Of a stretch of 64,000 nt of DNA, positions 1-11,261 are shown piece by piece; the first letter of the stretch is position 1, and every line of letters starts with the position of its first letter. Source of the stretch: Rutpela maculata. Lineage: Eukaryota; Arthropoda; Insecta; Coleoptera; Cerambycidae. The stretch covers positions 17,709,821 through 17,773,820 of the forward strand of contig OW386291.2 of assembly GCA_936432065.2 (NCBI GenBank), written 5' to 3'. Both the position numbers and the translations under genes were made by a program. Under the pieces are notes generated by a model that worked only from the letters and a program-made list of their open reading frames with translations, ran no database searches and was not told the DNA's origin.

Positions 1-145
1 GCCCAATCAGGAGGTGCACACACAGACAACAACACAGCAACTACGTGCGACATTGCCCTCTCCTGCAGATAAGACTCGAACTCAGGAGAGATAACAGCTA
101 CTGGCAGCATTGTCTCGCTAAACCGCAGTCTAAGCCACTTTAAGT
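1..145 (-). mobile_element. tRNA-derived SINE (partial)
   Basis: Read on the minus strand, this segment has a polymerase III-like B box (GAGTTCGAGTC) preceded by a weak A-box-like stretch. The part after the B box (GGGCAATGTCGC, then a GT-rich run) closely matches the SINE at 44027-44619. It therefore looks like a diverged member of the same tRNA-headed SINE family. The start of the window may cut off its 3' end. No acceptor stem can be drawn, so it is not a tRNA gene. Confidence 0.5.
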
Positions 146-515
146 TTTTAATATTACTACCCGAACAGTAAATTCATTTTCCCTTCCTCCTCCTCTTCTT
201 TAAAAATGATTTCCTAGTCCACTAATAACACTCTATCTAAGACTTTAACTGTCATGACGCTACATGTCATGGATGTGTGAAAGGCTCCGGACACGAGTCC
301 CAAATAAACCCGTATACCGATTAAATTTTAAATAAAGTAATGCCTCAGTACTCGTTTTCGCCCTCTTTTAGGTGCCCCTGGTTGAATAATTTTATGTCCT
401 GCCTGCGTAATTCGTCTATCCAAGTTTATGAATGCAAAATCAGTTCAGTCTCCCTTAATCTAAAATTTACTATTTTGTCTCCTCATTTAAAGCAACTTAA
501 TCATAATACATTTAA

Positions 516-815
516 AAAACCACTGCATAAGGTATCGCTACTTCTACATCCAAATTTTCTATCCGAGTCTCATACAACGAAAAATACTATATTTTGCACT
601 CCACTATGTGGAATTAATTGTTTATGAAACTTTAATATCATATTTGAAATCGTCTACCCCAAAAACCCATAAAGCGATATGCCATATCTGTAGGTGGCTA
701 ATGCAAAAAGTTTTTCGAGGCCTTAGTTTCTCTATATACCAATTTTATGGACTTTTACATTATGGGCCCTTACTCTTAATTTTTTGCGTTACTATAATTC
801 CACTGGATGTCAAGG
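516..815 (-). mobile_element. Family A HINE-like element, internally deleted copy
   Basis: Both ends of the repeat called family A can be read on the minus strand. The 5' end (ACATCCAGTGGAA, then a GTAACGCAAAAAA-type stretch) lies near 815-780. The 3' end (GGATGTAGAAGTAG, then a diverged terminal block) lies near 560-516. Most of the middle, including the TCTG array and its following core, is missing. Other copies are at 880, 28656, 45998, 51073, 53345, 58165, 59425 and 61284. No protein is encoded. Confidence 0.6.
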
Positions 816-879
816 TAATTACCATTAAACGTTTTATTTTAATCAGGTTTCTTTTATAATACATTCTATATTGGTTTAT

Positions 880-1002
880 TCCCACTTTAGTTTTACTTCC
901 AGTTGAAGTACAGTAACACAAAAAACATTTTAAAATTTTGTATTGTTCAAATAGGCTTAGAATGTTATGAAACGTCGATATTTTAAGTTTGAGCAAAACA
1001 GT

Positions 1003-1033
<31 letters not shown>

Positions 1034-1402
1034 CTCTTTTGTGCGCACGATTACTTTGGAACCGTTTAAGATATTGACTTGAAATTTGGTGCACGTATGT
1101 ATTTCAACCAGATCTGTAATTGAATTATATTTTGATCTTATTGCGTTGAAGGGGATAAATTGAGGTAAATGGGTAAATCAAGCAAGTAAGAGTCCATAAA
1201 ATTGGTATTTTGTATATATGTTTAAGAGAAGCTAAGGTCTCACAATTTCTTTGGCCTTAGCCACCCCCATTACCACCCCCAGTCCACTATTAAAGGGGGT
1301 GAAAAAAATAAAATCGTAAGTTACTCTGTGTACAAGAACCAAAGGCCTCAAACTTTTTTTTTACTTCATCCACTCCCACTACCACCCCCCCTTCCATCAC
1401 TG
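880..1402 (+). mobile_element. Family A HINE-like element, 3'-truncated copy
   Basis: This copy starts with a diverged foldback (ACTTCCAGTTGAAGT) and continues through GGCTTAGAATGT, a TCTG/TCCG array at about 1003-1030, and the core GTGCGCACGATTAC with AAGATATTGACTTGAAATTT. A C-rich stretch (CACCCCC) follows. The expected 3' arm and terminal block are absent, so it is 3'-truncated. It lies tail to tail with a deleted minus-strand copy just upstream. Confidence 0.65.
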
Positions 1403-2810
1403 TGACTTACTATAAATGTATGATAATAAAATATGGTCAAATTATAATTTATAATCCACTCTACCGGATGATTGGATGACATATTTTATTTCAGTTTTTT
1501 ACTAACAAAATATTGCCGATTTATTTAGCTTTTGGGATTTATTTAAGTTTCGTTTCATTTTTTGCCCCTAGCGGCTTGCTAACAAACATTTTTTTCGCAT
1601 CTAAGTATTACAGTACAAAATTAGGCCTTATAGACAATGTAATTTGCAATGATTACGAAAAATGAATAACTGATGGTTAATTACTGACTATAATTTGATT
1701 TTATATGGTTTATTAGTTATATAACGTACTCCAGTTTCACACAAACTTGTGCTATATCTCTTCAAGAGTAATCTGTACAGTACACTATCCCAAGAGTCCT
1801 GCGAAGTTAAAGTACATTCTAGGGTAAAGGTCAGTCGATTCAGTCTAGATGAAAATTAACTCTCTTACTTTCGGTTTCATTAGATGGATAAACTGGGATA
1901 ATCGAGAAAAATAGAACTCTGGATAAAATAAGAAGGATCTACATTTTAGTGGTCATTTTATGTAGGTTATAGTAGTGATGCTATATTTTCGCGATATTTA
2001 TAAAGTATATAAGGGAAAATTATTTATTTTAGTTACCATAGTAGACTGGAATTTAGTTTGCGAAGTTTTGTGGCCGTTGAAAATATTACTAAAATTACTC
2101 AAATAAGATAACAACTCTTGTAAATCAAACTTTTAATTGTAAACTCGTAGGAACAGTTAACGGTGCTTTATAATTTTATCGACTGCGGTGAAAGTTACGT
2201 ATTAGTTGTAAAACAAAGTTTGTCGTCGCTTTTGTAGTGGAATATGTTAAGAATTGTCCTGAATTATGCACGTAGAGTTTAAAAATGTTTGCCAGAGCAC
2301 CAAGGCAACAAACTTTTTATTATAACATTAAACAGAATTTTTAATTGGTACATAAATAAAAGTTAAAACCCTTTAAACATTTGATGGTACACAATCATTT
2401 ATTTCAAATGACCTTAAAGAGACGTCCGTTTTTCTATTTATTTTACGAAGTGGGATATCCAGGTACTTTAATATATCGTCCCATATCCCGATTCTGCTGT
2501 GTGGGAAGTTCGGCCATTTCGAATCCGCCACCCTATTTTCTTATTTTTTAAAGTCACTAAAGTTAATAATAGCTATTTATGTACCATGGGTCGAAAGGTG
2601 CATTTTTTTGGTCTAGAATACAGTTTGCAATCCGAGGCCCGTTGGGCCGATGTTTGCAAGTATTGCAAGACCAAAGAATCGCTCTGTACGACCCGCGGTG
2701 AATATTATATTTTGAATCATTAAACTAGAAAAAAACTTGAGAAAAACTATAATTATTTCGTTACTTGGAATATCAGTGGCAACCGTCAATAATATATATT
2801 TACTAGCTGA
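1403..2810. other. Unannotated AT-rich stretch
   Basis: I see no convincing gene, RNA or terminal-repeat structure here. The only open frame of note (74 codons at 2499-2723) has no recognisable motif and no splice context. The sequence is probably old degenerate repeat or intergenic DNA. Confidence 0.4.
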
Positions 2811-3036
2811 CCCAGCAAACGTTGTTTTGCCATATAAATTATAAATTTTTGTCCAAAAAATAAAAAGAAAATTTCTGGATAGGGCCACCCTTATCACCTA
2901 GGGGTATAAAAAATAGCCTACGACCTATTCTCAGACCTACCAAATATACACCAAAAATTTCATAAAAATCGGTCAAGCCGTTTCGGAGGAGTTCGATAAC
3001 AAACACTGTGACACGAGATTTTTATATATTAGATGA
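2811..3036 (+). mobile_element. LINE (RTE-like) 3' tail or related SINE
   Basis: The segment opens with TAGCTGACCCAGCAAACG and includes AAATCGGTCAAGCCGTTTCG and CACTGTGACACGAG. It ends in a short TA-rich run (TTTTATATATTAGATGA). This is the arrangement I associate with the short 3' ends of RTE-type LINEs and their dependent SINEs in arthropods. No reverse transcriptase precedes it, so it is an orphan tail. The class rests on resemblance only. Confidence 0.4.
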
Positions 3037-3218
3037 CGCGGCTTCTATTAAAAAACAACTACTGTCAAGATAAATGAAATCATATTATTATAATAGCCCT
3101 GAACATTTTTGAAAATAGTGTCGGGTATAGAAGATATAGCAAGTAAGGCTATAGAATTACTATTATTTATATTCATCATAAAACATTTAATTTAATACTC
3201 GTTATATAAAAGAAACAA

Positions 3219-3582
3219 TTTCCCTCACATTATAAGAACCAGTGAAATAGCAAGATTTTGAAAATTTGGACAAATAAGAACAAATTTTCAGCAAAAATTG
3301 CATTCCAAGTGAAAATTTTACTTAAAATTACAGGGACTATTTTCCTCACATTATAAGAACCAATGAAATAGAAAGATTTTGAAAATTTGGACCAATAAGA
3401 ACAAACTTTCAGCAAAAAATGCATTGCAAGTGAAAGTTTTACATAAAATTACAGCAACTGTTTCCCTCACATCATAAGAACCAATGAAGAGCAAGATTTT
3501 GAAAATTTGGACCAACATGAACAAACTTTCAGCAAACATTGCATTCCAAATGAAAATTTTTCATAAAATTACAGCGAAAATT
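3219..3582. repeat. Tandem repeat, three units of about 121 bp
   Basis: Three consecutive units begin near 3219, 3340 and 3461. Each starts with a TTTCCCTCACAT-type block followed by TATAAGAACCA, contains AGATTTTGAAAATTTGGAC and AACTTTCAGCAAA, and ends in AAAATTACAG. Units differ by scattered substitutions. The open frames crossing them repeat the same peptide and are by-products of the tandem structure. The array lies on the 3' side of the Crypton remnant at 3931-5250. Confidence 0.85.
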
Positions 3583-3930
3583 TTATACCAACCATTATTA
3601 GCCAATTGGACACGTTTATTTTGTCATTGTTGCTATGACAACCATCGAATTTTTTGGAAATCACTCTTACCCATGAGCACCTACCTATGTGATTAATAAG
3701 TGGAAATTACCCTGGTTTGACAGCAGACAGTAAATAAACGTAAATTAATAACAAAAGTTTTTAGTATGATATATTTATTTTAGACATTTCATTTACACCT
3801 TATTTTACTAGAACGCGGGGAAAGTAAATGAACGTAAATTAATAACTAAAGTTTTTTTATAATATAATAACAAAATAACATAAATAAGTAGATTAATTTT
3901 TTTTAAACGTAATTTAAAGTAGATATTACT
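3583..3930. repeat. AT-rich stretch with a short direct repeat
   Basis: Two near-identical blocks (AACGTAAATTAATAAC followed by AAAGTTTTT) start near 3737 and 3830, about 93 bp apart. Nothing else is recognisable. The stretch separates the 121-bp tandem array from the 3' end of the Crypton remnant. Confidence 0.5.
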
Positions 3931-5250
3931 TTAACTCTTATAATTATTGGAAATATTAAACACACAATTGTTATAAACATTATTCGGATGTATTGTTGAT
4001 TCTTGGCTTTGTTCAACTTCTGTGAATTCGTTTTGCCTATGGCTTTGACCGAGGCTTTGACTGTTTCCCAAAGAATGTTCACCTCTCATGGCATGAATTA
4101 TATTTCGGTGATGATCCATATCCATCTGAAGGTAGGGCTTTATGGACTGGGAATTGCTGTGACCGGTAATCTTAATGATTTGTTGTTCCTGAACACCATT
4201 TTTTGCCAAGTTTGATACTGCCGTGGCTCTCGGAGAATGATTTGTTACTTTGATTCTCTTAACATCAATTCCTATTTTGGATGCAGATTCTTTTAACCAT
4301 AAAGCAATCGTGTTTTTACCAACAGGACTATTCTTATACCTCCTTTCGAAAAATTTTCATTCCAGTTTGGATTGGGGGTCACAAATAATCTATCCACTGT
4401 TAGATCTCCACTTTTTTCCATAAATTTTTCAAATAGTCGTACAGGGAGGGCATTGATCAAAATTTTTTGTGTTTCTTACCAACCACTTACTATCGGCTAG
4501 TTTTCTTGATCCGCCTTGAGTTGTTTTAGTAAACACAGGGTTATATTCAATTCTTCCTGTGAACTCTCCCTTATGGTCTATTTCTTTATGAAAATGTTCC
4601 ACTTTAGCCATTGTCCCTTCACCACCTCTCCACGCGAGTTCGTGTGATATTACGTGAAAAAACTTTCGCTGCAAGCCAGCGATTCATTTTCATCCCATAT
4701 TTTTAAAATTTTAGTATACTCTTCATTAGTAAGAGCAGCAGCACTACTTTTTCTTTTTGTGGGATCTCTTTGCAATTGCCGGCGTTTCGCAACACGCGCA
4801 GCTCTTGCTGGAGCAAACTCAACGTCTGAGAAAGGATTAAATTTGAGCTGATATTTGTTGAAGCACATTTCTTGAAGTTGTTTTGCGGATGAATTCCACA
4901 TAACCTAAAATAATATTACATTTGTGAATTCTAACCTCTCCATCTAACAAAAATATTTTAATGGTATATAAGTATTTAAAACAATAAACCATTTTTATCA
5001 CCTTTACAACAGATTCTTTATAATCTCCCGAGTTTGATTTCTTCATGTTAAACCCCCAATCCTCCAAAACTGCAGCCAGTTCTATGACAGAGGTTCCTCC
5101 TTCAATTTTGTATGATTTTTCTTGGTAAAATTCTAAAAATTGTTTCCATATAGTTGCCTTAGATCTTTTCGTATTTGTTGGAATTAGTTTGTCCACCTCT
5201 TTTCTGATTATCTCAGTATTTTGCTGTCCAAAACGCGACATTTCTCTCAA
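3931..5250 (-). pseudogene. Crypton-type tyrosine recombinase remnant, with one probable intron
   Basis: The minus strand reads as one broken protein. The N-terminal part (about 5250-5002) has the helix-rich DNA-binding style of Crypton/DUF3504 proteins (WKQFLEFYQEKSY). A GT-AG intron of 97 bp (5001-4905) joins it in frame to the block at 4904-4650. The recombinase core follows: HELAWRGGE (likely first catalytic Arg) near 4640, then TNHSPRATAVSNLAKNG (His/Arg box), KITGHSNSQS (His) and KPYLQ (candidate Tyr nucleophile) near 4250-4120. The frame breaks near 4670, 4435 and 4340, so the gene is dead. Members of this family cut and rejoin DNA for insertion; some relatives (ZMYM2, QRICH1, KCTD1 type) are domesticated. 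The frame ends at 3931. Confidence 0.8.
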
Positions 5251-5417
5251 AAGTGGAAATTAAATAAATCACACCACCCTATTAAAATTTCTGTCAGTGA
5301 AATACGTCAAAATGCCAGTCAAGGCCATCTTATTTATGCATCAAATGCAACACCGGCACCAGCCTACAAGATTTTGCAAACATTTCGAAAGTTCTTTTCT
5401 GTCAAGTAATTTTGGTA

Positions 5418-5556
5418 TAAAATTTTCTTACCGAATCTCCCTCGCTCTTGAATTAAAATCCGGAAATTTTTTCTCGCTCACGAATTTTTAATTCGGACCT
5501 CGAAAAAATTTCCGGAAATAATTCAAGCACTAGAGAGATTACAAGTGAAAATTTTA
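5418..5556. repeat. Long imperfect foldback upstream of the Crypton remnant
   Basis: Arms of about 55 bp pair with each other. The core pairing is AATCCGGAAATTTTTTC (to 5472) with GAAAAAATTTCCGG (from 5500), extending through TTGAATTA/TAATTCAA and AAAATTTTC/GAAAATTTT. The loop holds a smaller CGAATTTTTAATTCG palindrome. It lies about 170 bp upstream of the Crypton start and could mark the 5' end of that element. The family-D elements also place a foldback upstream of a Crypton-like fragment. Confidence 0.7.
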
Positions 5557-6659
5557 CTGCGCTTGACAGCTAGAACGTCACATTATAACCTACAACAATT
5601 GCATTTTTCATTGTAATAATTTGAATTGTTAATTCAGTTAATAATAAAAATATTTCTTTTTCTATGTTTTGTTCTGGAAATAGTCTAATAAATGTATTTC
5701 GTACATTAAAAAAATATTCTGAAAATTCTGAAAATGTTATAAAAAATAACGACCCCGTTGTAAATGGCAACAAGTATTTGGTACATAATAGTGGGTGGAA
5801 TAAGCGTAATAATATTTCACTTCCGGATACCAGAACCAAAATTTAGGGGAGGGGTGTAGACATATATTGCTTTGTAAATCCGCCCGGAGACACTCTCAGA
5901 AGTGACTAAGTCAGCTGTGATGACGTCATCAAAACAGCCGCCGTACAAATTTCTGTAGGTTCAAATATATCAAGAACTAATCAACGGATTCGGATGAACA
6001 AAGTCTCATTTTAAAGATAAGAATCATTCTACAAAAAGGGTAATAAGCAGTTGTTACGTAAAAACATTAGTTTTAATTTTATTTGCAGATTAATACAAAA
6101 TATTTAAATTTTTGTCAATTTTTTTACAAAATTTAAAAAGAACTGTAGATATGCTGTAACCTAAAAAAAAAAACTTAAGGTATTCAATCGACATCCATTC
6201 GTGAGCAATGGTCTTCACATGCACACAACAGAGTACATCTGAGACGACATTTAATGCATCGACCCCTTGTAAAGCAGTATTATTATGACAAGATGACAGC
6301 AAAAAATATGCGCAGAAACAAGTTTCTGCACTCCATCATTCTAAGCTAAAGAGAACGAATTACGTGACATTCAATGCCGACATTAATAGCGGCGGTGGCC
6401 TGCAGTAGAGCGGCGGCGCAGCGGCGGTAATAATAATAACAAAACAACTTTATTAGGCAAAGTTTAATACAAATTACTATTCTTACACTTCTCCTGAACA
6501 AAGGCTACTCGTAACAGTTGGGTAAGTTTTAATCTACATTACACAGCTTCTTGGCCGCGAAACATTTATTGCCATTACATATCCCTATACCCCAGATGAC
6601 GCTATCAGACTGGTAAAAATATTCGCGCATGTTGGCTCCGCCCCTGTCATCTTCTCATA

Positions 6660-7440
6660 ATAATTGTACTACTCTATACCATTCCTTGCACTTGCAGGAC
6701 ACTAAGTCTTGACAGTGTTTGCTCATATCCGGAAGTGTTGTCCATAGAAGTTTGTATATTAAATCAACTTTTTTCCATCCCTACTGACAAGGATCATGTT
6801 CCTGAGGTTTACTACTCAGGTAATTTCCCCAAATTTTACATTGAAAAATAGCCCATTTCAAGTGATGCAATAGTGTATCCGCAGTTGGAGGAATATTGTC
6901 AGTATTTCGACTTCGTTGGGTAAAAAGGATACTACGCGTCTGAATAACTGCATCTGCTGTACTAGAATAGTATAATACATAAATACAACAAAACGCTTAA
7001 GTACAGAAAACTTTAGGCTATCAGGTGTTGGTGCTGTTTTTAACAGGCTAGAATATTCTTGGAAAGCCGAATCAGCATCACGAGATTACATCCATGTTTT
7101 CCACGCAATCTTCTTTCCAATACCAGAAAACGATGAATCTGTATCGCATCTTGTGAATGCGTCGAAAAATGAAATCAGATCTGGTACACCACGTAGAAGA
7201 TTGGAATATAATTCATGAATGGGAAGATACTGCAAATTCTTTCCAGTTGCGTACTCAACCTAAAGTTCTTTGACTTCTGCAATACGTGAAAATGCAAACA
7301 GTGCTATAACAATGACATCTGAATCAACCATCTTATTGATTAATTTGCTGTGACCTAGCTGCATCCAGGGTGTGCAAAAGAAGACGTGCATCTGCTTCTT
7401 GGTGCGATAAAGGTGACATGGAGGCTACGCTCTCCTCGTC
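6660..7440 (-). pseudogene. XPG/PIN-like nuclease-type transposon protein, degenerate
   Basis: Minus-strand translation gives, in order, SPLSHQEADARLLLHTLDAA, VDSDVIVIALFAFSRI, GKNLQYLPIHELYSN, FFDAFTRCDTDSSFSGIGKK, then PPTADTLLHHLKWAIFQCKI and SCKCKEW. The EAD, DSD and C-D-x-x-S-S-F-x-G-I-G-K-K blocks resemble the acidic and helix-hairpin-helix parts of XPG/FEN nucleases. The later block matches a C-terminal module often seen in arthropod transposon proteins. Several stops and frame changes break it. It lies inside element F and is probably what is left of that element's coding region. The nuclease label is inferred from motif spacing, not from a search. Confidence 0.5.
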
Positions 7441-7487
7441 ACCTGATGAAATTACCCTGTCTTTATATATACCTTGCTAAAATCATA

Positions 7488-8321
7488 CTATTCGCCGGTT
7501 TACTGAACTTTTTATATAATTGTTACACATACTATAGGATACTCTTCGTAGTTCTCTTGTAAAAATTTTAGTTTTTGGATATTCTAAATTTTGTGATATC
7601 AACTTTGTTGGTGAAACAATCGTTAGTATAAAAAAATATATTAAAAAAAAAGTTAAAAAAATACATTCAACCTGACAAGACCCTTGGATTTCAAAAATCA
7701 AATCGAACAATATTTTATTAGAAATTAAACATTTAACATGTGTCTCCCCGGAACCTGGCCCGGTGTTAGTAGGGTTAGGCAGGAGCAGGTCTGGTTTGTG
7801 TTGAACGACAATGGGTGTAAGGATTAGAGTTGGATTGCAAGACAAAATTTTAGGCACTGGACCATCATACATTAATACAAAAATTAAATGTCTGCAGTAC
7901 ATATATCATTCAAGAATAATATTTCAAAGATTAGATATATATTAGTAAAATATATAAACAAAAAAAAAATAAAATAGTGAGAGGAAATGAGATTTCCCAA
8001 GATTTCTATTTAAGTACAAGCGACAAAAATTAAGAAAATAATTTTTTTTTAATGATTAATAACTTTATTGTTTAACAATTGATCTTCTTCTAGCTAACAG
8101 TAACTTACTGTCCAAATTTCAAAACAATTGGACTTTTCTTTCTTAAGTTATCGCAATTACGAAAAACGTGACGGACGGTTGGACAGACAGACATTGTTCA
8201 GAATTCGTTCACTGACGCAATGATATGAAAGTTTTTAGTCTGCGAGCGATATTTACTGTTTTAGAAATATGCCGATCAAGTGCAATATACTCTTCGTTTT
8301 CGTATTTGCGAAGAGTTAATC
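7488..8321 (-). mobile_element. Family B HINE-like element (copy B1), nested in element F
   Basis: On the minus strand the 5' foldback (ACTCTTCGCAAATACG, then CGAAGAGTAT) lies at about 8317-8288. It is followed by ATCGGCATATTTCTAAAA, GAACGAATTCTGAACAATG, a short GTCY run, ACTTAAGAAAGAAAAGTCC and, near 7550-7490, the arm copy GAAGAGTATCC with the terminal TTACACATTCT-type block. Copies B2 (24943) and B3 (33886) align along the same order. This copy has a very short microsatellite compared with B3. Its insertion lengthens element F by about 0.8 kb. Confidence 0.75.
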
Positions 8322-8778
8322 CCCAAATTAAATCTGGAACAAAGAAGAAAACAATTAGTGTGTAGTGTAGTTTGTAGTGTAATATGTAGTGTAGCCAATA
8401 CATAGTTGCCAAATTAAATTAATAATAACAGGGCACAGAGTTGCGTTGATTTCTACTGAGCGAAGCAAACCTCTGACTTCTCTATTAATTTGCAAATAAA
8501 ATAAAAACTATTGTTTTTACGAAATAATTGCGTATTACCTTTTTTGTAGAATATTCAATTGTCTTTAAAATGAGACTTTGCGCACTCAAATTAGTTAATT
8601 AGTTCTTGATATATTTGAACCTAAAGAAATTAGTACGGCGGCCATTTTGATGACGTCATCACGGCTACCTTAATCACTTCTGAGAGTGTCTCCCGACGAT
8701 TTATAAAGTAAAATATGGCGCTGGTATCCAGAAGTGAAATATTTTCACATAATTTGCTGCTTATTCCACGCACTATAA

Positions 8779-9458
8779 AGCGTCACTTACGATCGACAGA
8801 ACAATGAGATTAGAGTGTGCTTACGAGGAAGTATGACGAATTTACTTTTTTCGTTTAAATGCACTCCGCTATATTATACATTTCTTTAGTTGTGAAAATT
8901 ATTTCTAACCATAATATAAATGCAAGATAGTTCATATACCAAGAAAACTCAACAGCAAATAAATGTCATTGTTCAGTAGATTAGCGGTGTGATGACTCAC
9001 TCACTGTATCCAATCTGCATTGTTCAACTTTCATTTGTATTGTACCGACACGTTGGTTTTGTCAATAAATCATCCCCTTATTTCCATTAAACCCGACCTT
9101 GACTTTCTAAATCAATTAAGGCAACCCTATAAATTTCTTGATTTAGGAAATTCCTGTTTTATACGGTTTCTTATTGCCAATTCGGTCGGAAGGGTTGAAA
9201 TTTTGGGGTTATAGCCGGTCATTTGATGTGGTTCATTTCGTTTACATGATGGGTATAATATATAGCTGGTGTTCACAAAAGACTGTTTGGAAATGAAGTT
9301 TGTTTATTGTATTAACTTCGGGATGCCATTAATAACACCATCGGGACGCTTAGGGTAATACCATTACCAGCTTATGTGATGAACACAAATAAGGGTGCCC
9401 ATTTCTTAGTTTAGAAGTTTTGTCTAGTTACATAAAGATGTGTTGATGATTATGCTTA
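8779..9458. other. Unannotated stretch
   Basis: I see no gene or terminal-repeat structure between element F and the TIR element at 9461. The longest open frame (9020-9214) has no recognisable motif. Confidence 0.4.
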
Positions 9459-9460
9459 TA

Positions 9461-10236
9461 CAGGGTGCGCCACTTAAAACTCCCCAGGCTTGTAACTTAC
9501 TTATTTCTGAAGCGACGACCATGTTGGGCACATCAAGTTGTAGATATTTTTAAGGCATTTAAATACGTGTACAGAGTGATTAAAAAAAATTTTTTTGGAA
9601 AAAATTGTTAAGAAAGAAAACTTAATTTCCTTGAATATTTTTTTTACCTCACCCTGTACATGAACTGCGTTAATGTTTTCTTATAAAGGTTTTAATTAGC
9701 TTCAATTTATGTTATTTCGTCATATTCCAAATTCCTTTTGGTTTTAGAGAAAAAAATTAAAAACTCTTTTCGCTTCCAAACTGATTTTTTTTTAAATAAC
9801 TTTGAAAATAATGTGAATAATAATTTTATGTTTTATTTGTAAAAGACATATCATAAACAATATTCAACGTAACAAAACAGCAACAAGAAACAAAAGAAAA
9901 AAATATTTTTAAAAACAAACTTATATTAAAATGTATTAAATAGGAAATTGCAAAATTTTTATTTTTTAAAATGTTTTATTTTAATAACATAAATTGAAGC
10001 TAATTAAAACCTTTATAAGAAAACATTAACACAGTTCATGTACAGGGTGAGGTAAAAAAATATTCAAAGAAATTAGGTTTCCTTTCTTAACAATTAAAAA
10101 AAAAAAATGTTTTTAATCACTCTGTATGCATGTTTAAAGGCTTTAAAAATGTCTACAAATTTGATGTGTCCAACATTGTCATCGCATCAAAAATAAAAAA
10201 ATTACAAGTCTGGGGAGTTTTAAGTGGCGCACTCTG
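9461..10236. mobile_element. Foldback-type TIR element with about 260-bp arms, TA-flanked
   Basis: The ends are CAGGGTGCGCCACTTAAAAC at 9461 and its imperfect complement GTTTTAAGTGGCGCACTCTG ending at 10236, each bordered by TA. Arms of about 260 bp (9461-9720 and 9977-10236) pair along most of their length, including TTACCTCACCCTGTACATGA and its complement. The 250-bp interior is A+T rich and non-coding. TA flanks and a CAGGGTG start suggest a non-autonomous Tc1/mariner-like or related element. Confidence 0.8.
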
Positions 10237-10238
10237 TA

Positions 10239-11261
10239 TATGTAATAACATGCTAATATGAGAATGTGGTCTAAACTGCTGTTTAAAATTTAGAGATATT
10301 GCAAACACTGACAGAAATTGATATTTCTTGCCTTGAAAAATCTATTTTGCTGTAACAATATCCTTAATACCATCATAAAGCGACTTGTAGACCAAAGGGG
10401 CCCACCCTTATGAAGATTGTTAAGGCCTTTTTAAATTCCATCATAAAACTGCTTAGTGAGGCTCTTGAAAACCTTGTTCAGGTCGTTTTAAAACCTTTCT
10501 TAAAACTTATTTTAAAGCTGTCGGAAGCTTTTTTATTAGCTTCCTGCATTTCTAGAAAACACCTAGAAGGCTACCTTAAAACTGGTTTTTAAAACTCTTA
10601 TAAGTCCATATTAGAACTGAGAAGCTATAAGAATGTCCACGAAGGAATCCAAATAATTTTATTATTGCATTTATTTTTTCTAAACTGATTTAAGCAAACA
10701 CACCATCAGACTTATTGAATATAAAATGGAATTTGAAATTTATAAAGCGTAGAGTGGCACTATAACCTATCTAAGGCCGATTAAAAAGGTAATAAAAAGA
10801 CATCAGGTATGATAAAAAAATTAAAACCAACGGCAGTTTATCGTTAAAACTACAAACAAAAGAAAGGCCCAATAAACAAGGGGGCCCCAGAAATAATAAT
10901 GATTTTGATATCCATACACAATTTGCATAGACGCGTAATCAGCAAATTTAAAAAAGTAGGCTGCTTCTCGGTTCCCATGGTAATTTTCAGTCGTTTCTTG
11001 TAATTCTACCTTAATTTGCTAAAGAAAAAGTGATAATTATTAAAAATTATAATTGTGAGATTGACCTTGAATATTTTTATATAACAAGAAAACATGTCCG
11101 GCCAACTAAAAACCTAATTGTCATTTTACAATCCTCTTGTTAAACTATATATTCTAGTAGAGGTAATGACCTAGAACATTTACTCTAAATGAAGTCCTGT
11201 TGGTCTTTTTGTATACTATCACAAATAATCCCTTCCTTAGATAAATGCTTTTACTCTATGC
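10239..11261. other. Unannotated stretch
   Basis: No gene or repeat boundary is convincing. The open frame at 10410-10592 lies in a degenerate internally repetitive run (TTAAAACC/CTTAAAAC variants) and looks like repeat-driven noise. Confidence 0.4.

Larger units (their letters stand above)
5789..8775. mobile_element. Element F: long-TIR DNA transposon with TAA target duplication
   Basis: Inverted repeats of about 240 bp face each other at 5789-6035 and 8555-8775 at roughly 80 percent identity by eye. The outermost bases read TAGTGGGTGGAATAAGC and, in reverse complement, TAGTGCGTGGAATAAGC. TAA lies directly outside both ends (5786-5788 and 8776-8778), consistent with a 3-bp target duplication as in PIF/Harbinger or some Academ-type elements. 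The interior holds a region shared with giant element K (6290-6660), remnants of an XPG/PIN-like protein (6660-7440, minus) and a nested family-B element. The CRE-like TGATGACGTCATCA is present in both arms. Confidence 0.7.
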
